Shown here: piece after piece, positions 50,885-60,144 of the stretch | Layout: every line of letters begins with the position of its first letter | How positions within the stretch are numbered: position 1 is the stretch's first letter | Assembly: GCA_028687755.1 (NCBI GenBank) | Contig: JAQTZL010000006.1 | Location: 1 to 64,000 of the forward strand | Direction of reading: 5' to 3' | From: Candidatus Nanopelagicales bacterium | Lineage (GTDB): Bacteria > Actinomycetota > Actinomycetes > S36-B12 | DNA length: 64,000 nt | The notes under the pieces: model-generated | What the model was told of the DNA's origin: nothing | Seen by the model: only the letters and a program-made list of their open reading frames with translations | Database searches by the model: none | Position numbers and translations under genes: made by a program

Positions 50885-52072
50885 TCACAGCACTCGAGTA
50901 CTGACAGATCGTTTCATTGCTTCATAGCGAGGAATAACAACGATCAGCAATATGAGAAGTCCTACAAAAGCCATGAACGCAGACGCACCAAATACGGCAC
51001 GATATCCAGCGGCTGCTGCCACAACTCCCACAAATAGGCCACTTAAACCATTAGAAATATCAAACAACATCGTGAAGGTAGAAATTGCAACCGGACGATC
51101 ACGATCTTCCACATGTTCAAGGGTTAACGTCAACAGACCTGGGTATTGCAATGCCATACCCATCGCAAAGGGAACGATCGACATGTAGGCCCACCAAGCC
51201 CACGGAGTAACTGACAATGCCGCCAACCCAACGATAAGCCCTGTAGTTGCCACGATGCCTGTTCGTTTTGGACCCCATCTGTCTGGCAGTTTGGCGCCAA
51301 GGATGCGAAAAGCCAACACAACAACAGAGAGTGTGAGAAAGGCAAACTGCACTTGCATGCCAGGAATCGTTGGAGCAAAGAGTGGAATAAACGCACCGAA
51401 GGCGATCATGCCAACAATTCCGAATGCAATGACAACTCCGGGCATTACTGCGCCTGGGTAGAAGCGTTTGGCTGGAAGGCCATCCGTTGGTGGTGCAGGT
51501 TTTGGTGCATGCAGGAAGACCATCGGAATAATGCCGATTCCTGCAATAACACCGGCCACGATAAACGTGGCCATGTAATCAAAATTGTGAAAGATCCACT
51601 GGCCTAAAAATGGCCCTAGTCCCATGCTGATGTACGGCGCAGCAGAGAAAAGACTGACTGCTTCACCTGCTCGTGACGGCGGAACCCACGAGGTGATGGC
51701 AGTGAGCGATCCAATGAAGATGCACGCCATTGCCGCACCGAACAGCAATCGAAGAATGATCAACGAGACCACATTTGGCATGAACCCTGAAAGGCCAATC
51801 GAAAACCCCGCAGCTGCAAAGGCGCCCATCAGGATGGGTTTGTACCCCCAAGTATTGAACTTGGGGGTAACCCACGGTCGAATGGCAATTGCAGAAACCG
51901 CAGTAATGGCAAAGGTCAAACCAACAGCAACGTCGCCACCACCGAGCGGCCCTTTCACGAACAAAGGCAACACCGGTGTAATCACACCGTTAGCGAAGAA
52001 CACTCCAAAGGAACCGGCAAAAACAATCAGGTAGCGGCCGGTGAGGATCCGCTCCTTTATTTCAGTTGGCAT
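50885..52072 (-). CDS. MFS transporter (copy 2)
   Basis: This protein of about 395 residues is a paralogue of the previous MFS protein. It has YLIVFAGSFGVFFANGVITPVLPLF, RPWVTPKFNTWGYKPI, FYPGAVMPGVVIAFGIVGMIAFGAF and FTMLFDISNGLSG. The open frame extends to 52207, but that part overlaps the CoA-transferase gene, so MPTEIKERIL at 52072 is chosen. It is 7 bp from the CoA-transferase stop. The two transporters may handle related compounds. Confidence 0.9.
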   Translation of the reverse strand: MPTEIKERILTGRYLIVFAGSFGVFFANGVITPVLPLFVKGPLGGGDVAVGLTFAITAVSAIAIRPWVTPKFNTWGYKPILMGAFAAAGFSIGLSGFMPNVVSLIILRLLFGAAMACIFIGSLTAITSWVPPSRAGEAVSLFSAAPYISMGLGPFLGQWIFHNFDYMATFIVAGVIAGIGIIPMVFLHAPKPAPPTDGLPAKRFYPGAVMPGVVIAFGIVGMIAFGAFIPLFAPTIPGMQVQFAFLTLSVVVLAFRILGAKLPDRWGPKRTGIVATTGLIVGLAALSVTPWAWWAYMSIVPFAMGMALQYPGLLTLTLEHVEDRDRPVAISTFTMLFDISNGLSGLFVGVVAAAAGYRAVFGASAFMAFVGLLILLIVVIPRYEAMKRSVSTRVL

Positions 52073-52079
52073 GGAAGAA

Positions 52080-53291
52080 CTACGCCACCGCTCCTGCTGC
52101 TCGGAATCGTGCAATAGCTGCATCATCGAATCCACCGACATCACGAAGTACTTCATCTGTGTGCTCATTGAAGTCAGGCGCACGGTCGCATGGCCCGGAA
52201 TCTTCATTGAACATCACAGGGGGCATGACAACTGGCTGCGAAGTATCGCCGTACTGAACCGTGCGGATCATGCGATTGGCCTGGACCTGAACATCATCGG
52301 GCATTTCTTCAACAGATTGAATTGGTGCCCACACGCCCTTGCTGGTGACAAGAATGGTTTTCCACTCGGCAAAATCCTTCGTTGCGAAAACGTCATCCAT
52401 GATCGACATGAGGTCGCCGGAATTAGCCATGCGATCAGCTGGTGATCCAAAACGGGGATCTGCAATCAGATCTTCTCGATTCATGTGGCGGCAAAGATCT
52501 TCGAATTCGTTTTGATGATCGCCTAAGTGAAGAAGTCCGATGAAGCGGCCATCCTTGGTCTTATAAGTAGCGCCTGACCACTGACCCATTTCGCGAGGGA
52601 TGTACTTACCCATCTGAGCATTCGCGCCATCAACGACAGAGCCAATAATCGCTGGTGCGTTGAACCAAGTTGCGGTGCCCAGCAGCGATGAGTCAACAAC
52701 TGTTGCTTCGCCGGTCTTCAATCGATGGAACAACGCAGCAGAAATGCCGCCGGCAAGAACCAAACCAGACATGCCGTCGCCATGGCCCACCATGCCTGAT
52801 GGGACTTCAGTGCGTGTCACGTTCATGACTGACTGAGCCAGCGACCCGCGATGCCACCAGGTGGCTCCGTCGTATCCGCCACGATGATTCTCTGGGCCAA
52901 GTGGTCCACCACCGGTGCCCTTTGCGTAAATGATGTTCGGATTGATGGCACGAAGTTGATCAACATCAAAGCCAAGCTTTTGGCGTGTGTTGGGAAGGAA
53001 GCTCGTCAGGAATACATCTGATTCCTTCACTAATGCATATAGCGCTTCTTTACCTTCTGGAGTTGCGAGATCCAACGTGATCGCGCGCTTGCCTCGGTTG
53101 TAGTGCTTAAAGAACCAGTGTGCACCATTTGGTTCGAGGCTGCCACCGCCGAATAGGCGCATTGGATCTGGATTTCGAGGGTTTTCAATGTGAATGACGT
53201 CTGCACCCCATTCAGCGAGCACTGCTCCAGCTGACGGGCAAAAGGCCCACATTGTTAGATCAAGAACACGAATACCGTCGAGCATTTTCAT
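52080..53291 (-). CDS. Family III CoA-transferase (CaiB/BaiF type)
   Basis: This protein of about 404 residues is a paralogue of the CoA-transferase at 31926. It has GIRVLDLTMWAFCPSAGAVL, WGADVIHIEN, GMVGHGDGMSGLVLAGG (expected catalytic Asp) and KTKDGRFIGLLHLGD. GAGGT before ATG 53291 supports that start over 53303. It heads a minus-strand run through the two MFS genes and probably activates an acid as it is imported. Confidence 0.92.
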   Translation of the reverse strand: MKMLDGIRVLDLTMWAFCPSAGAVLAEWGADVIHIENPRNPDPMRLFGGGSLEPNGAHWFFKHYNRGKRAITLDLATPEGKEALYALVKESDVFLTSFLPNTRQKLGFDVDQLRAINPNIIYAKGTGGGPLGPENHRGGYDGATWWHRGSLAQSVMNVTRTEVPSGMVGHGDGMSGLVLAGGISAALFHRLKTGEATVVDSSLLGTATWFNAPAIIGSVVDGANAQMGKYIPREMGQWSGATYKTKDGRFIGLLHLGDHQNEFEDLCRHMNREDLIADPRFGSPADRMANSGDLMSIMDDVFATKDFAEWKTILVTSKGVWAPIQSVEEMPDDVQVQANRMIRTVQYGDTSQPVVMPPVMFNEDSGPCDRAPDFNEHTDEVLRDVGGFDDAAIARFRAAGAVA

Positions 53292-53389
53292 TGCTGACCT
53301 CACTTGTCTCTAGCTCATGTTTTTGCAACCTACGGACTCACCGCTGGCTCTGCAACCGATTTAGAAAATCAATCAGGAATTTCGCAAAA

Positions 53390-53426
53390 AAGTACGGCCC
53401 AGGTGATGAACACCCGGGCCGTACTT
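53390..53426 (-). terminator. Intrinsic terminator after livF
   Basis: A 16-bp stem with one mismatch (53390-53405 with 53411-53426, core AAGTACGGCCC) is followed on the minus strand by a run of T (from the A run at 53386-53390). It ends the ABC-transporter operon. Confidence 0.85.
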
Positions 53427-53441
53427 GAAAACATTTCGAAC

Positions 53442-54161
53442 TTAGGCTGCGCCCTCACCACTGAGGAAGCCGCGCACAATGCTGTCAGCATTACTGTCAG
53501 CAGGTCCGCTCCATACTTCATGACCATGCACCATGAGCAGAGCACGATCTGCGAAGCTCAATGCGCGGTCGATGTACTGCTCAATGAGCACGATCGTCAC
53601 ATTGTTAGCTTCACGCGCCTTACCGAGGGCGGTGTAGATGTCGTCAATGATCAATGGAGCCAAGCCCAGTGAAAGTTCGTCAACAACGATGACTTCTGGG
53701 TTTGTGATCAATGCCTTTGCTACAGCCAACATCTGCTGCTCGCCACCTGAAAGTGTGCGGGCCTGCTGCTTACGACGATCGCCGAGCTTTCCGAAAAGGT
53801 CGTATGCGCTTTGAACAGCTGCCTTTGGATCAGCCGCCAACTTACGAGCACCCAGCATCAGGTTTTCTTCAATGGTGAGTGTCGGGAAGATTGCGCGACC
53901 TTCTGGAAGGTACGACAGCTTGCGCTGTGCGATCAAATATGGCTCAAGATTGGTGACATCGTCGCCATCAAGAATGATGTTGCCTGATGCAGGTGGAAGC
54001 AAGCCGGCAAGTGACTTACCGATTGAACTCTTACCTGCACCGTTAGCACCAAGGATGGTGAGGCATTCACCATGCGCAAGTGAGAACGACACGTTGTCAA
54101 CGGCAAGTGCATCGCCGTACTTGAGCGTGAGGTTTTGAACCTCAAGTTTCGCGTTCGACAT
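53442..54161 (-). CDS. livF: Branched-chain-type ABC transporter ATPase
   Basis: This 239-residue ABC ATPase of the LivF type has Walker A GANGAGKSS near residue 38, the signature LSGGEQQML and Walker B VIVVDELSLGLAP. LivF-type subunits pair with LivG and drive import of amino acids, amides or aromatic and steroid-derived acids. It starts directly after livG (stop and start codons are adjacent). It is the last gene of the operon. The substrate is not fixed by sequence. Confidence 0.95.
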   Translation of the reverse strand: MSNAKLEVQNLTLKYGDALAVDNVSFSLAHGECLTILGANGAGKSSIGKSLAGLLPPASGNIILDGDDVTNLEPYLIAQRKLSYLPEGRAIFPTLTIEENLMLGARKLAADPKAAVQSAYDLFGKLGDRRKQQARTLSGGEQQMLAVAKALITNPEVIVVDELSLGLAPLIIDDIYTALGKAREANNVTIVLIEQYIDRALSFADRALLMVHGHEVWSGPADSNADSIVRGFLSGEGAA

Positions 54162-54968
54162 TTAGTCCTCCACTGTTCCAAGGTAAGCGGCCTGTACAGC
54201 CTTGCTGGCGCGCATTTCTGCTGGGGTTCCACTGTCGATCAATTGACCGAAGTCGAGAACGAAGACTCGATCGCAAATGCCAAACACCAATTCGAGGTCA
54301 TGCTCAACCAAGATGATGGTGATGTTGCGCTCACGTGCGAGCTTCTTGATCATTTCACCGAGGTTCTCGGTTTCTGAACGGTCAAGACCAGCTGATGGCT
54401 CATCGAGCAACATGATCTTCGCATTGGTTGCCAGACAAATTGCAACCTCAAGAAGACGGCGCTGACCAAGGGTGAGGTCTGATGGACCCTTGTCCTTGTC
54501 TTTGCCAAGACCAAGTTCATTGATAAGTGCATCTGCACTTTCAATTTCAGCCTTGGAAATGCCGCGGGAGAAAAACGGAATCAACGCAATGATGAAGTTC
54601 AAGCTGGTGATGAACTTGCCGGCACGAACCTGCTTGCCGGCACGAGACGCGAGCACGACATGCTCGCGAACCGTCAGTTCGGTAACCAACTGTGGACCCT
54701 GGAAGGTGCGAGCCATGCCCATCGACGCACGCTTTTGAGGCGAGGTCTTTCCGACACTTGTTTCACCAACGAAGATCGTGCCTTCGTTTTGTTCCAAGGT
54801 TCCTGAAATGCAACCAAGCATCGTGGACTTGCCGGCACCGTTAGGGCCGATCAATCCGGTGATTTGACCTGGTTGCGCGTCAAGACTGACCTTGTTCAAT
54901 GCCTGCACACCGCCGAAGCGGATGCTGACACCTTCTGCGCGAAGTGTGGTGCTAGTTACGTTTGACAT
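54162..54968 (-). CDS. livG: Branched-chain-type ABC transporter ATPase
   Basis: This 268-residue ABC ATPase of the LivG type has Walker A GPNGAGKST near residue 40, the signature LTLGQRRLLE (a variant of LSGGQ) and Walker B IMLLDEPSAGLD. The C-terminal IDSGTPAEMR and VQAAYLG are typical of LivG. The frame is open to 55046, but AGGAG before ATG 54968 gives the right length. It lies four bases after the permease gene stop. Confidence 0.95.
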   Translation of the reverse strand: MSNVTSTTLRAEGVSIRFGGVQALNKVSLDAQPGQITGLIGPNGAGKSTMLGCISGTLEQNEGTIFVGETSVGKTSPQKRASMGMARTFQGPQLVTELTVREHVVLASRAGKQVRAGKFITSLNFIIALIPFFSRGISKAEIESADALINELGLGKDKDKGPSDLTLGQRRLLEVAICLATNAKIMLLDEPSAGLDRSETENLGEMIKKLARERNITIILVEHDLELVFGICDRVFVLDFGQLIDSGTPAEMRASKAVQAAYLGTVED

Positions 54969-54972
54969 TAGT

Positions 54973-56991
54973 TCACACTCCTGCTGGAACGTTGGACTTA
55001 ACTTGGTCATCGTCAATAGGTGCTGGATCATGAAGTGATCCACCACTTATCTTGATGGCAAGACGACGGAATTGAGCACGCACACCTGGCTGGATACCAA
55101 TTGGATCCTTCACCATGTTGATGGCGACCAGACCGAACAACAGCACTGGAAGATCGACCAAACGCTCTGGCAAGAATTCCGCGAAGATTGCTGGCATCAA
55201 CAACATCCCCATGCCACCGGCAGCAAGGCCACCCATAGAGCTCGTGCCCTGGGCAACCGCAAGTGCGAACCAGACCAGACCGATCACCATGACGTAACCA
55301 TTAGGGAACGCGACGAGCTGGAAGCTCGCAACCATCGTGCCACCGATACCTGCAACTGCTGCGCCAAGTGCGAATACACCCAGACGAGCGATGAAGATGT
55401 CAAAGCCAAGGGTTGCTGCGCGAACGCGGCTGGCGCGAATCGTTGCAAAGACCAAACCAGTAGTCGAACGGCGAAGTGACCACAGGATGAACATGATGAT
55501 GAACATGATGACTGCAGCAAACCAGTAGTACTTCTTCGGCGTATCAAAATCCATGCCGAACAAGGTTGGTCGACCAAATGGCAAACCAGATCCGTAGTTT
55601 GAGAACTCATCGCGGGTGTAGACCGCTTGGTCAACGAGCAGTGCGAAACCGAAGGTCACGATTGCTGCGTAGAGAGGGCCAAGTGGCAAACACACCATGC
55701 CCACGATGGCACCGATGATGCCTGCGACTACGCCGCCAATCAGCATCGCCAACAGAATCGGCACTGTGCCCTTTGCGCCAAATGGCGTGTCGTTGTTCAC
55801 CACGTATGCCGCGGCAATCACACCCAAACCGGCGAAGCTGATTTGGGAAAGGCTGATGATGCCTGCTTCACCTGTGACAAGTCGGTATGACAAGAACACC
55901 ACGGTGTATGCAAAGCCAACGGCGAACAGGCCGGTCCAATAATCGTTAAAGACCAGCGGAATGCCGACCATCACGACGATGAGAACTGCGTAGCCAACCC
56001 ACTTATCCCAGTGGCCCTTTGGATTACGCATGATCGACAAGTAATGCGAAAGCGAAACTTCGTACGCATTGTTGACCGAAGCAACTTCGACCTTTTGCGT
56101 GTCAGCGCGAACGTCCTTGTTTCGGCTGTAAATGAGGACTGCGCCCACCATGAACAGGAACGGAAGGCTGGGGCGAAGTGCGGTGCCAAGAAGACCATCA
56201 GATGGCAAGTACAGAACGAGAACTTCCTGAACGAGACCAAGGAACAAAGCTCCAAAGAATGCGCGCCACAGGTTGGTGAACTTGCCGATAACTGCACCAG
56301 CCATCGAAGCTGCGATGAGGTTGGCGAAGCCGCCTGGGCTCAGGCCCACCTTTGGGAGAACCATCAGACCAGCAAGGCCAGCGACTGCGGTTCCGATTGC
56401 CCATGTTGAAGCAACAACGAACTTTGGGTTCGTGCCTGTAAGCACTGTCATGAGTTCTGAGTCCACAGAACCACGGGTGACCAGACCCGCCATTGTCTTA
56501 TTGAGAACCCAGTAGCCACCAAGAGCGACAATCGCAGCGGTGACGATGATGATGAACTGTTCGTTAGAAACGTTCACATCAAAAATTGAGAAGATGACCG
56601 ACGGTTCGCCGACTGGGCCGTACACGAGGTACACCGGATCGTGGCCGAAGATCAAGGTGGTTACAGCGACGAGTGCGACCTGAAGGCCGATCATCACAGC
56701 AACCTTGGTGAGCGGAGCGAGGTTGCCCAGCTTGCCCAACAAGATCCACCAAAGGAATAGGCCCAGCAATGGACCGGCGATCAACACGACAACTGCCGCA
56801 GCAAGCCATGAGTTCCAGCCGAGTCCGGTATCTGGGTTGCTCAAGAAGAAGAAGCAATAGGCCAAGAAGAAGGCCATGCCACCTTGAGCGAAGTTGAAGA
56901 CGCGTGAAGCGTTATAGGTGATGACCAATGCCATAGCTGACATCGCATAAAGCGCGCCAACGGCAAGGCCAGCAATAACAAAACTGAGCAC
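54973..56991 (-). CDS. Fused LivH-LivM ABC permease
   Basis: This 672-residue membrane protein joins the two permeases of a branched-chain-type importer. The first half (about 1-290) is LivH-like, with LAVGALYAMSAMALVITY and NFAQGGMAFF. The linker is near residues 290-330 (YSRNKDVRADTQ, a charged cytoplasmic stretch). The second half (about 335-650) is LivM-like, with GEAGIISLSQISFAGLG and LARLGVFALGAAVAGIGG-type segments. LivH and LivM are normally separate proteins, though fusions are known in some actinobacteria. The ABC ATPases follow directly. No frameshift is visible. Confidence 0.92.
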   Translation of the reverse strand: MLSFVIAGLAVGALYAMSAMALVITYNASRVFNFAQGGMAFFLAYCFFFLSNPDTGLGWNSWLAAAVVVLIAGPLLGLFLWWILLGKLGNLAPLTKVAVMIGLQVALVAVTTLIFGHDPVYLVYGPVGEPSVIFSIFDVNVSNEQFIIIVTAAIVALGGYWVLNKTMAGLVTRGSVDSELMTVLTGTNPKFVVASTWAIGTAVAGLAGLMVLPKVGLSPGGFANLIAASMAGAVIGKFTNLWRAFFGALFLGLVQEVLVLYLPSDGLLGTALRPSLPFLFMVGAVLIYSRNKDVRADTQKVEVASVNNAYEVSLSHYLSIMRNPKGHWDKWVGYAVLIVVMVGIPLVFNDYWTGLFAVGFAYTVVFLSYRLVTGEAGIISLSQISFAGLGVIAAAYVVNNDTPFGAKGTVPILLAMLIGGVVAGIIGAIVGMVCLPLGPLYAAIVTFGFALLVDQAVYTRDEFSNYGSGLPFGRPTLFGMDFDTPKKYYWFAAVIMFIIMFILWSLRRSTTGLVFATIRASRVRAATLGFDIFIARLGVFALGAAVAGIGGTMVASFQLVAFPNGYVMVIGLVWFALAVAQGTSSMGGLAAGGMGMLLMPAIFAEFLPERLVDLPVLLFGLVAINMVKDPIGIQPGVRAQFRRLAIKISGGSLHDPAPIDDDQVKSNVPAGV

Positions 56992-57311
56992 CTGGGGTCC
57001 TCCTGGTCAGGGCCGATCGAATCCGCTTCTGGCGAGGGCCAGATTCGGAACGTACGAGGTGGCATTCAGCGATGGTGGGCTGATCGAAGCCGTTTTCGAG
57101 GTTTTCGGCGGATAACGCCTTGTCCCCCTAGACATTAGTTCGCTAAGCGCCTGGGTGCGGGCGCTTTTTGTCCTAATTCATTACAGATGGTGAGGTCGCG
57201 AGCCTATGGAGGGAGCAAGGGTCCGTCAAGGGAAACAGCCGAATTGGTTACATCTATTTGTTCACGGAATGTGTTTTAGATGGACATACCTAAAATTGAA
57301 CAAATGTTCAC
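56992..57311. other. Non-coding gap between permease and binding-protein genes
   Basis: No supported gene lies in this 320-bp stretch. It holds a hairpin with 7-bp arms (57145-57151 with 57160-57166, AAGCGCC) followed by TTTTT on the plus strand, where no gene reads into it, and a TGAACA-AA-TGTTCA palindrome at its right end. It should contain the promoter of the permease operon. Confidence 0.6.
57297..57310. promoter_or_regulatory. Palindrome TGAACA-AA-TGTTCA
   Basis: Perfect 6-bp arms lie one base beyond the stop of the binding-protein gene, at the start of the leader for the permease operon, 305 bp from its ATG. It could be an operator, or chance in an AT-rich stretch. Confidence 0.3.
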
Positions 57312-58547
57312 TTAGGTTTTCAGGAGTTGACCACAGGTTGGACCGGTGTCAGGTAATAAAGAATCACCACGCACGGTGATAAACCAGCTGCACTTGGCAG
57401 GGTCGCCGTCAGGTGTGACTCCCGGAGCAAATGAAATCTTTCCGGGCAACATATTGCCGGCGGTGTAGTCAGTGACTCCTCGTTCAATCCGAATGAAGTC
57501 TTCTCGAGTTGGGCACTGCCCTGCAGCGCTGAGCCCCGCAATCATCACATCCGCGGCGATATAGCCCAGGGGCGCAAATGATGCATACGGATTTGCTCCC
57601 GCAGAAACCATGCCGGCGACATACCGTTTCACTTCGGGAGTGTTGAGTTGCAGCGGTACGAATCCATGAGGAACGCCAATAGCCCCGTCGAGAGCGCCCT
57701 GTGCATCGAGCACTGTCGCGGGATCAATGAGTCCATTCACCATGACAGGCATCTGTTCTGCGCCCAAACTCTTCAATGACTTGGTCAACGACTGTCCGAC
57801 GCTAACCGGGGCAATCACATTGACTGCATCAGCCTTTGATTTGACGATCGCTTTCGCAATCGCAGAAGTGCTGGATGAACTCGACGTCAACGATTGAATG
57901 GGAAGTGCTGACTTCAACGCTTGCGATGGCAACGTGGCAACGAATCCTCGTGCGCTGTTCAGCGCGCCAGGTGTTTTCAAGGTAACGGTAGCGATTGATC
58001 TAGCTTTGATTTTTCGAAAGCGCTGTGCAGCTGCTGTCGACGTGTAGCCAGTGGAATAAGCACCTGTGACACCAAAAGCGTTGAGGTCAGTTGCATACGG
58101 AGGAAGATTAGGAACACCTGCGATAGGAACATTAGCTTGTTTCAAAATCGGATACATTGATTGTTGTTGCGAGGCGGCAATGATGCCAAACACGCCATCC
58201 TTCAACGCTTGCTGAGCAACGGAATTTTGAGCTCTGGGATCATTACGATCGTCATAAATTTTCAGGCGAATCTTTCGTCCATTGATTCCATCAAGAGCGT
58301 TCATTTCATTCATGCGCAGCTGTGCTGCTACATCAAAGTTTGAAAATGTCGATGCTGCTGTTCCACTTTTTGGGAACACCACTCCAATGGTGATAGTCGA
58401 ATCTGTGATTCCCGGAACTGTTGCGCAGGTTCGTGACGGTGTTGGTGTTGATGACCCAGAGGCGTTGGTGTCACTACTTGAGTTACCGCACGCAGAGAGG
58501 CCCAGAACACAAACCAAACCCATCGAGAGAACTGCGTACAACTTCAC
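57312..58547 (-). CDS. ABC transporter substrate-binding lipoprotein (LivK-type)
   Basis: This 411-residue periplasmic-type binding protein has a lipoprotein signal: MKLYAVLSMGLVCVLG then LSAC with the lipidated Cys20, followed by a Ser/Thr-rich linker. The binding domain opens with DSTITIGVVFPKSG and has GINGRKIRLKIYDD. The end is PTCGQLLKT. It captures the substrate for the LivHM/LivG/LivF importer downstream. It is paralogous to the next gene's product (GPTCG versus NPTCG endings, CSWFITVRGD versus CTWFMIAKGD). Confidence 0.93.
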   Translation of the reverse strand: MKLYAVLSMGLVCVLGLSACGNSSSDTNASGSSTPTPSRTCATVPGITDSTITIGVVFPKSGTAASTFSNFDVAAQLRMNEMNALDGINGRKIRLKIYDDRNDPRAQNSVAQQALKDGVFGIIAASQQQSMYPILKQANVPIAGVPNLPPYATDLNAFGVTGAYSTGYTSTAAAQRFRKIKARSIATVTLKTPGALNSARGFVATLPSQALKSALPIQSLTSSSSSTSAIAKAIVKSKADAVNVIAPVSVGQSLTKSLKSLGAEQMPVMVNGLIDPATVLDAQGALDGAIGVPHGFVPLQLNTPEVKRYVAGMVSAGANPYASFAPLGYIAADVMIAGLSAAGQCPTREDFIRIERGVTDYTAGNMLPGKISFAPGVTPDGDPAKCSWFITVRGDSLLPDTGPTCGQLLKT

Positions 58548-58582
58548 GAGTCAATGGTGCGCTATCCCCTGAATAAATGAGA

Positions 58583-58616
58583 CAGCGGGTGCCGAGCTTT
58601 CGCTCGGCACCCGCTG
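58583..58616 (-). terminator. Intrinsic terminator between the two binding-protein genes
   Basis: A perfect 15-bp stem (58583-58597 with 58602-58616, core AGCGGGTGCCGAGC) has a TTTC loop, 17 bp after the stop of the upstream binding-protein gene. The U-run on the minus strand is weak (TCTCATTTATT). Confidence 0.8.
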
Positions 58617-58633
58617 CAAGGTGTTCATCACTA

Positions 58634-59917
58634 CTAGCCCTGTACAACAGCCCCAGTTGAGGTGTTGACGTACTTAGCACCACAGGTTGGATTCTTATCC
58701 GGAACCAATTGATCACCCTTGGCGATCATGAACCAGGTGCAATCAGCCATGTTGCCATTTGGCGTTGAGCCTGGCTTGAAGCTGATCTTTTCTGGTACCA
58801 GACCGTTACCGGTGTAGTTGGAGACGTTGCGCAACTTATTGATGAAGAGATCACGCGTTGGGCATTGGCCGGCTTCCTTGAGACCACGGATCAACAGATC
58901 CACACCAAGGTAACCCTGAGGTGCTGCAGCTGAGTAAGGGTTCAAGCCTGCAGCCTTCATGCCGTTTGTGTAGGTGCGTACTGCAGCACGTGGAACACCA
59001 ACAGGAACCGTGCCGTAGTTGGTGCCGAGCGCACCATCAAGGGCTGTACCCGTCGTACGAAGCACCGCTGGATCTGAAAGACCAACAATGCTCATACCGT
59101 TCAGCGTGACGCCCTGCTGCTTCAATGCCTGAGCGATTGATACGCCACCTTCAATGAAGCCAACAATAATCGCGCCGTTTGATCCGGTGCTCTTAATGCG
59201 CAGTGCGGTTGCCGTTGCATCATGTGAACCTTGTGGTTCATCAGCGATACGAAGTGACTCAGTGATGCCTGGGACGAGCTTCAACAAACCTGAAGTCGTG
59301 TTTCCAGAAATGGCCGCACCAGCCGAGGCATGGTTGATGTTGGCCACTTTAGTGACGCCCATTTCCTTGAGTTTTTGAATCACAAGGAGCGAACCAATTC
59401 CGACAGGAGGTGGTGCACCAGTTGGGGCAAAGGCATTGCGATCAGAGTTGAAGGCCTGGTTGTTAAAGCCAGTTACCGGAATATTGGCTGTCTTCAAGGT
59501 TGGGAATGCTGAAACAGTTGAAGACTGAAGCGTCAAACCAAACATCTTGTCTGACTGAATAGCCTGCTGAGCGGCCGAGACCTGAGTGGTTGGGCTTGAG
59601 GCATCGTCATACACCTTGAAAATAATCTTGCGGCCGTTGATGCCACCCTTAGCGTTTTCCTGGTCGGCACGAAGCTGAGCAGCTTGAGATGAACCGATGT
59701 AGTTTGCAGAAGCGGCGCCGGTTTTTGGACCAAGCCAGCCAAGGTTGATCGTGGTTGGCGTGACACCGTCAACTGGTGCGCACTTTGCATTCTTTGCAGC
59801 ATTACTTGGAGCAGGCGCAGCCTGAGCACCAGTGGCCGCAACTGAAACCACCATTGCCGCGGCAAGACCGCCGACAACAAAGGCCGAGCTACGGCGCTTG
59901 TTTGAAGAAACCGACAT
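58634..59917 (-). CDS. ABC transporter substrate-binding protein (LivK-type), copy 2
   Basis: This 427-residue protein has a Sec signal peptide: positive residues (NKRRSS), a hydrophobic core and a likely cleavage after GAQA near residue 33. There is no lipobox. The binding domain has PTTINLGWLGPKTG, GINGRKIIFKVYDD and the end CTWFMIAKGD...NPTCGAKYVN. The frame is open to 60025, but GGGGAG five bases before ATG 59917 marks the start. It is a tandem paralogue of the lipoprotein; a decayed third copy lies upstream. A perfect 10-bp inverted repeat precedes it. Confidence 0.92.
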   Translation of the reverse strand: MSVSSNKRRSSAFVVGGLAAAMVVSVAATGAQAAPAPSNAAKNAKCAPVDGVTPTTINLGWLGPKTGAASANYIGSSQAAQLRADQENAKGGINGRKIIFKVYDDASSPTTQVSAAQQAIQSDKMFGLTLQSSTVSAFPTLKTANIPVTGFNNQAFNSDRNAFAPTGAPPPVGIGSLLVIQKLKEMGVTKVANINHASAGAAISGNTTSGLLKLVPGITESLRIADEPQGSHDATATALRIKSTGSNGAIIVGFIEGGVSIAQALKQQGVTLNGMSIVGLSDPAVLRTTGTALDGALGTNYGTVPVGVPRAAVRTYTNGMKAAGLNPYSAAAPQGYLGVDLLIRGLKEAGQCPTRDLFINKLRNVSNYTGNGLVPEKISFKPGSTPNGNMADCTWFMIAKGDQLVPDKNPTCGAKYVNTSTGAVVQG

Positions 59918-59938
59918 CAACACTCCCCTAGAGGTGAG

Positions 59939-59961
59939 CAACTGTGCACCTTGCACAGTTG
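59939..59961. promoter_or_regulatory. Inverted repeat CAACTGTGCA-N3-TGCACAGTTG, candidate operator
   Basis: Perfect 10-bp arms with a 3-bp spacer lie 21 bp upstream of the binding-protein start at 59917. There is no U-run after it in the gene's direction, so it is more likely an operator or leader hairpin than a terminator. Confidence 0.55.
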
Positions 59962-60144
59962 AGTCGAACCCACTTGCACCGATGTGATCGAGCAAGGTGA
60001 CGAAAGAGTGACCTTCGATTGACACATTGAAAAGCCCGAATAAGAAAGCGTGTTCAATTCGTTATGAAACTTGGAGTTTTTGACCTGACTTAGTCGACAT
60101 ATGCGAATTCATCTGTATTGCGTGTTAAGTAAGTATTGAGTGGA

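Noticed and set aside
55072-55479. Open frame of 135 codons on the plus strand inside the permease gene
   Set aside because: It is antisense to the LivM half and has no recognisable motif; its His/Thr/Asp-rich composition is typical of a shadow frame.
57145-57166. Terminator on the plus strand in the gap before the permease operon
   Set aside because: The hairpin plus TTTTT looks like a terminator, but no plus-strand gene leads into it and the stem is only 7 bp.
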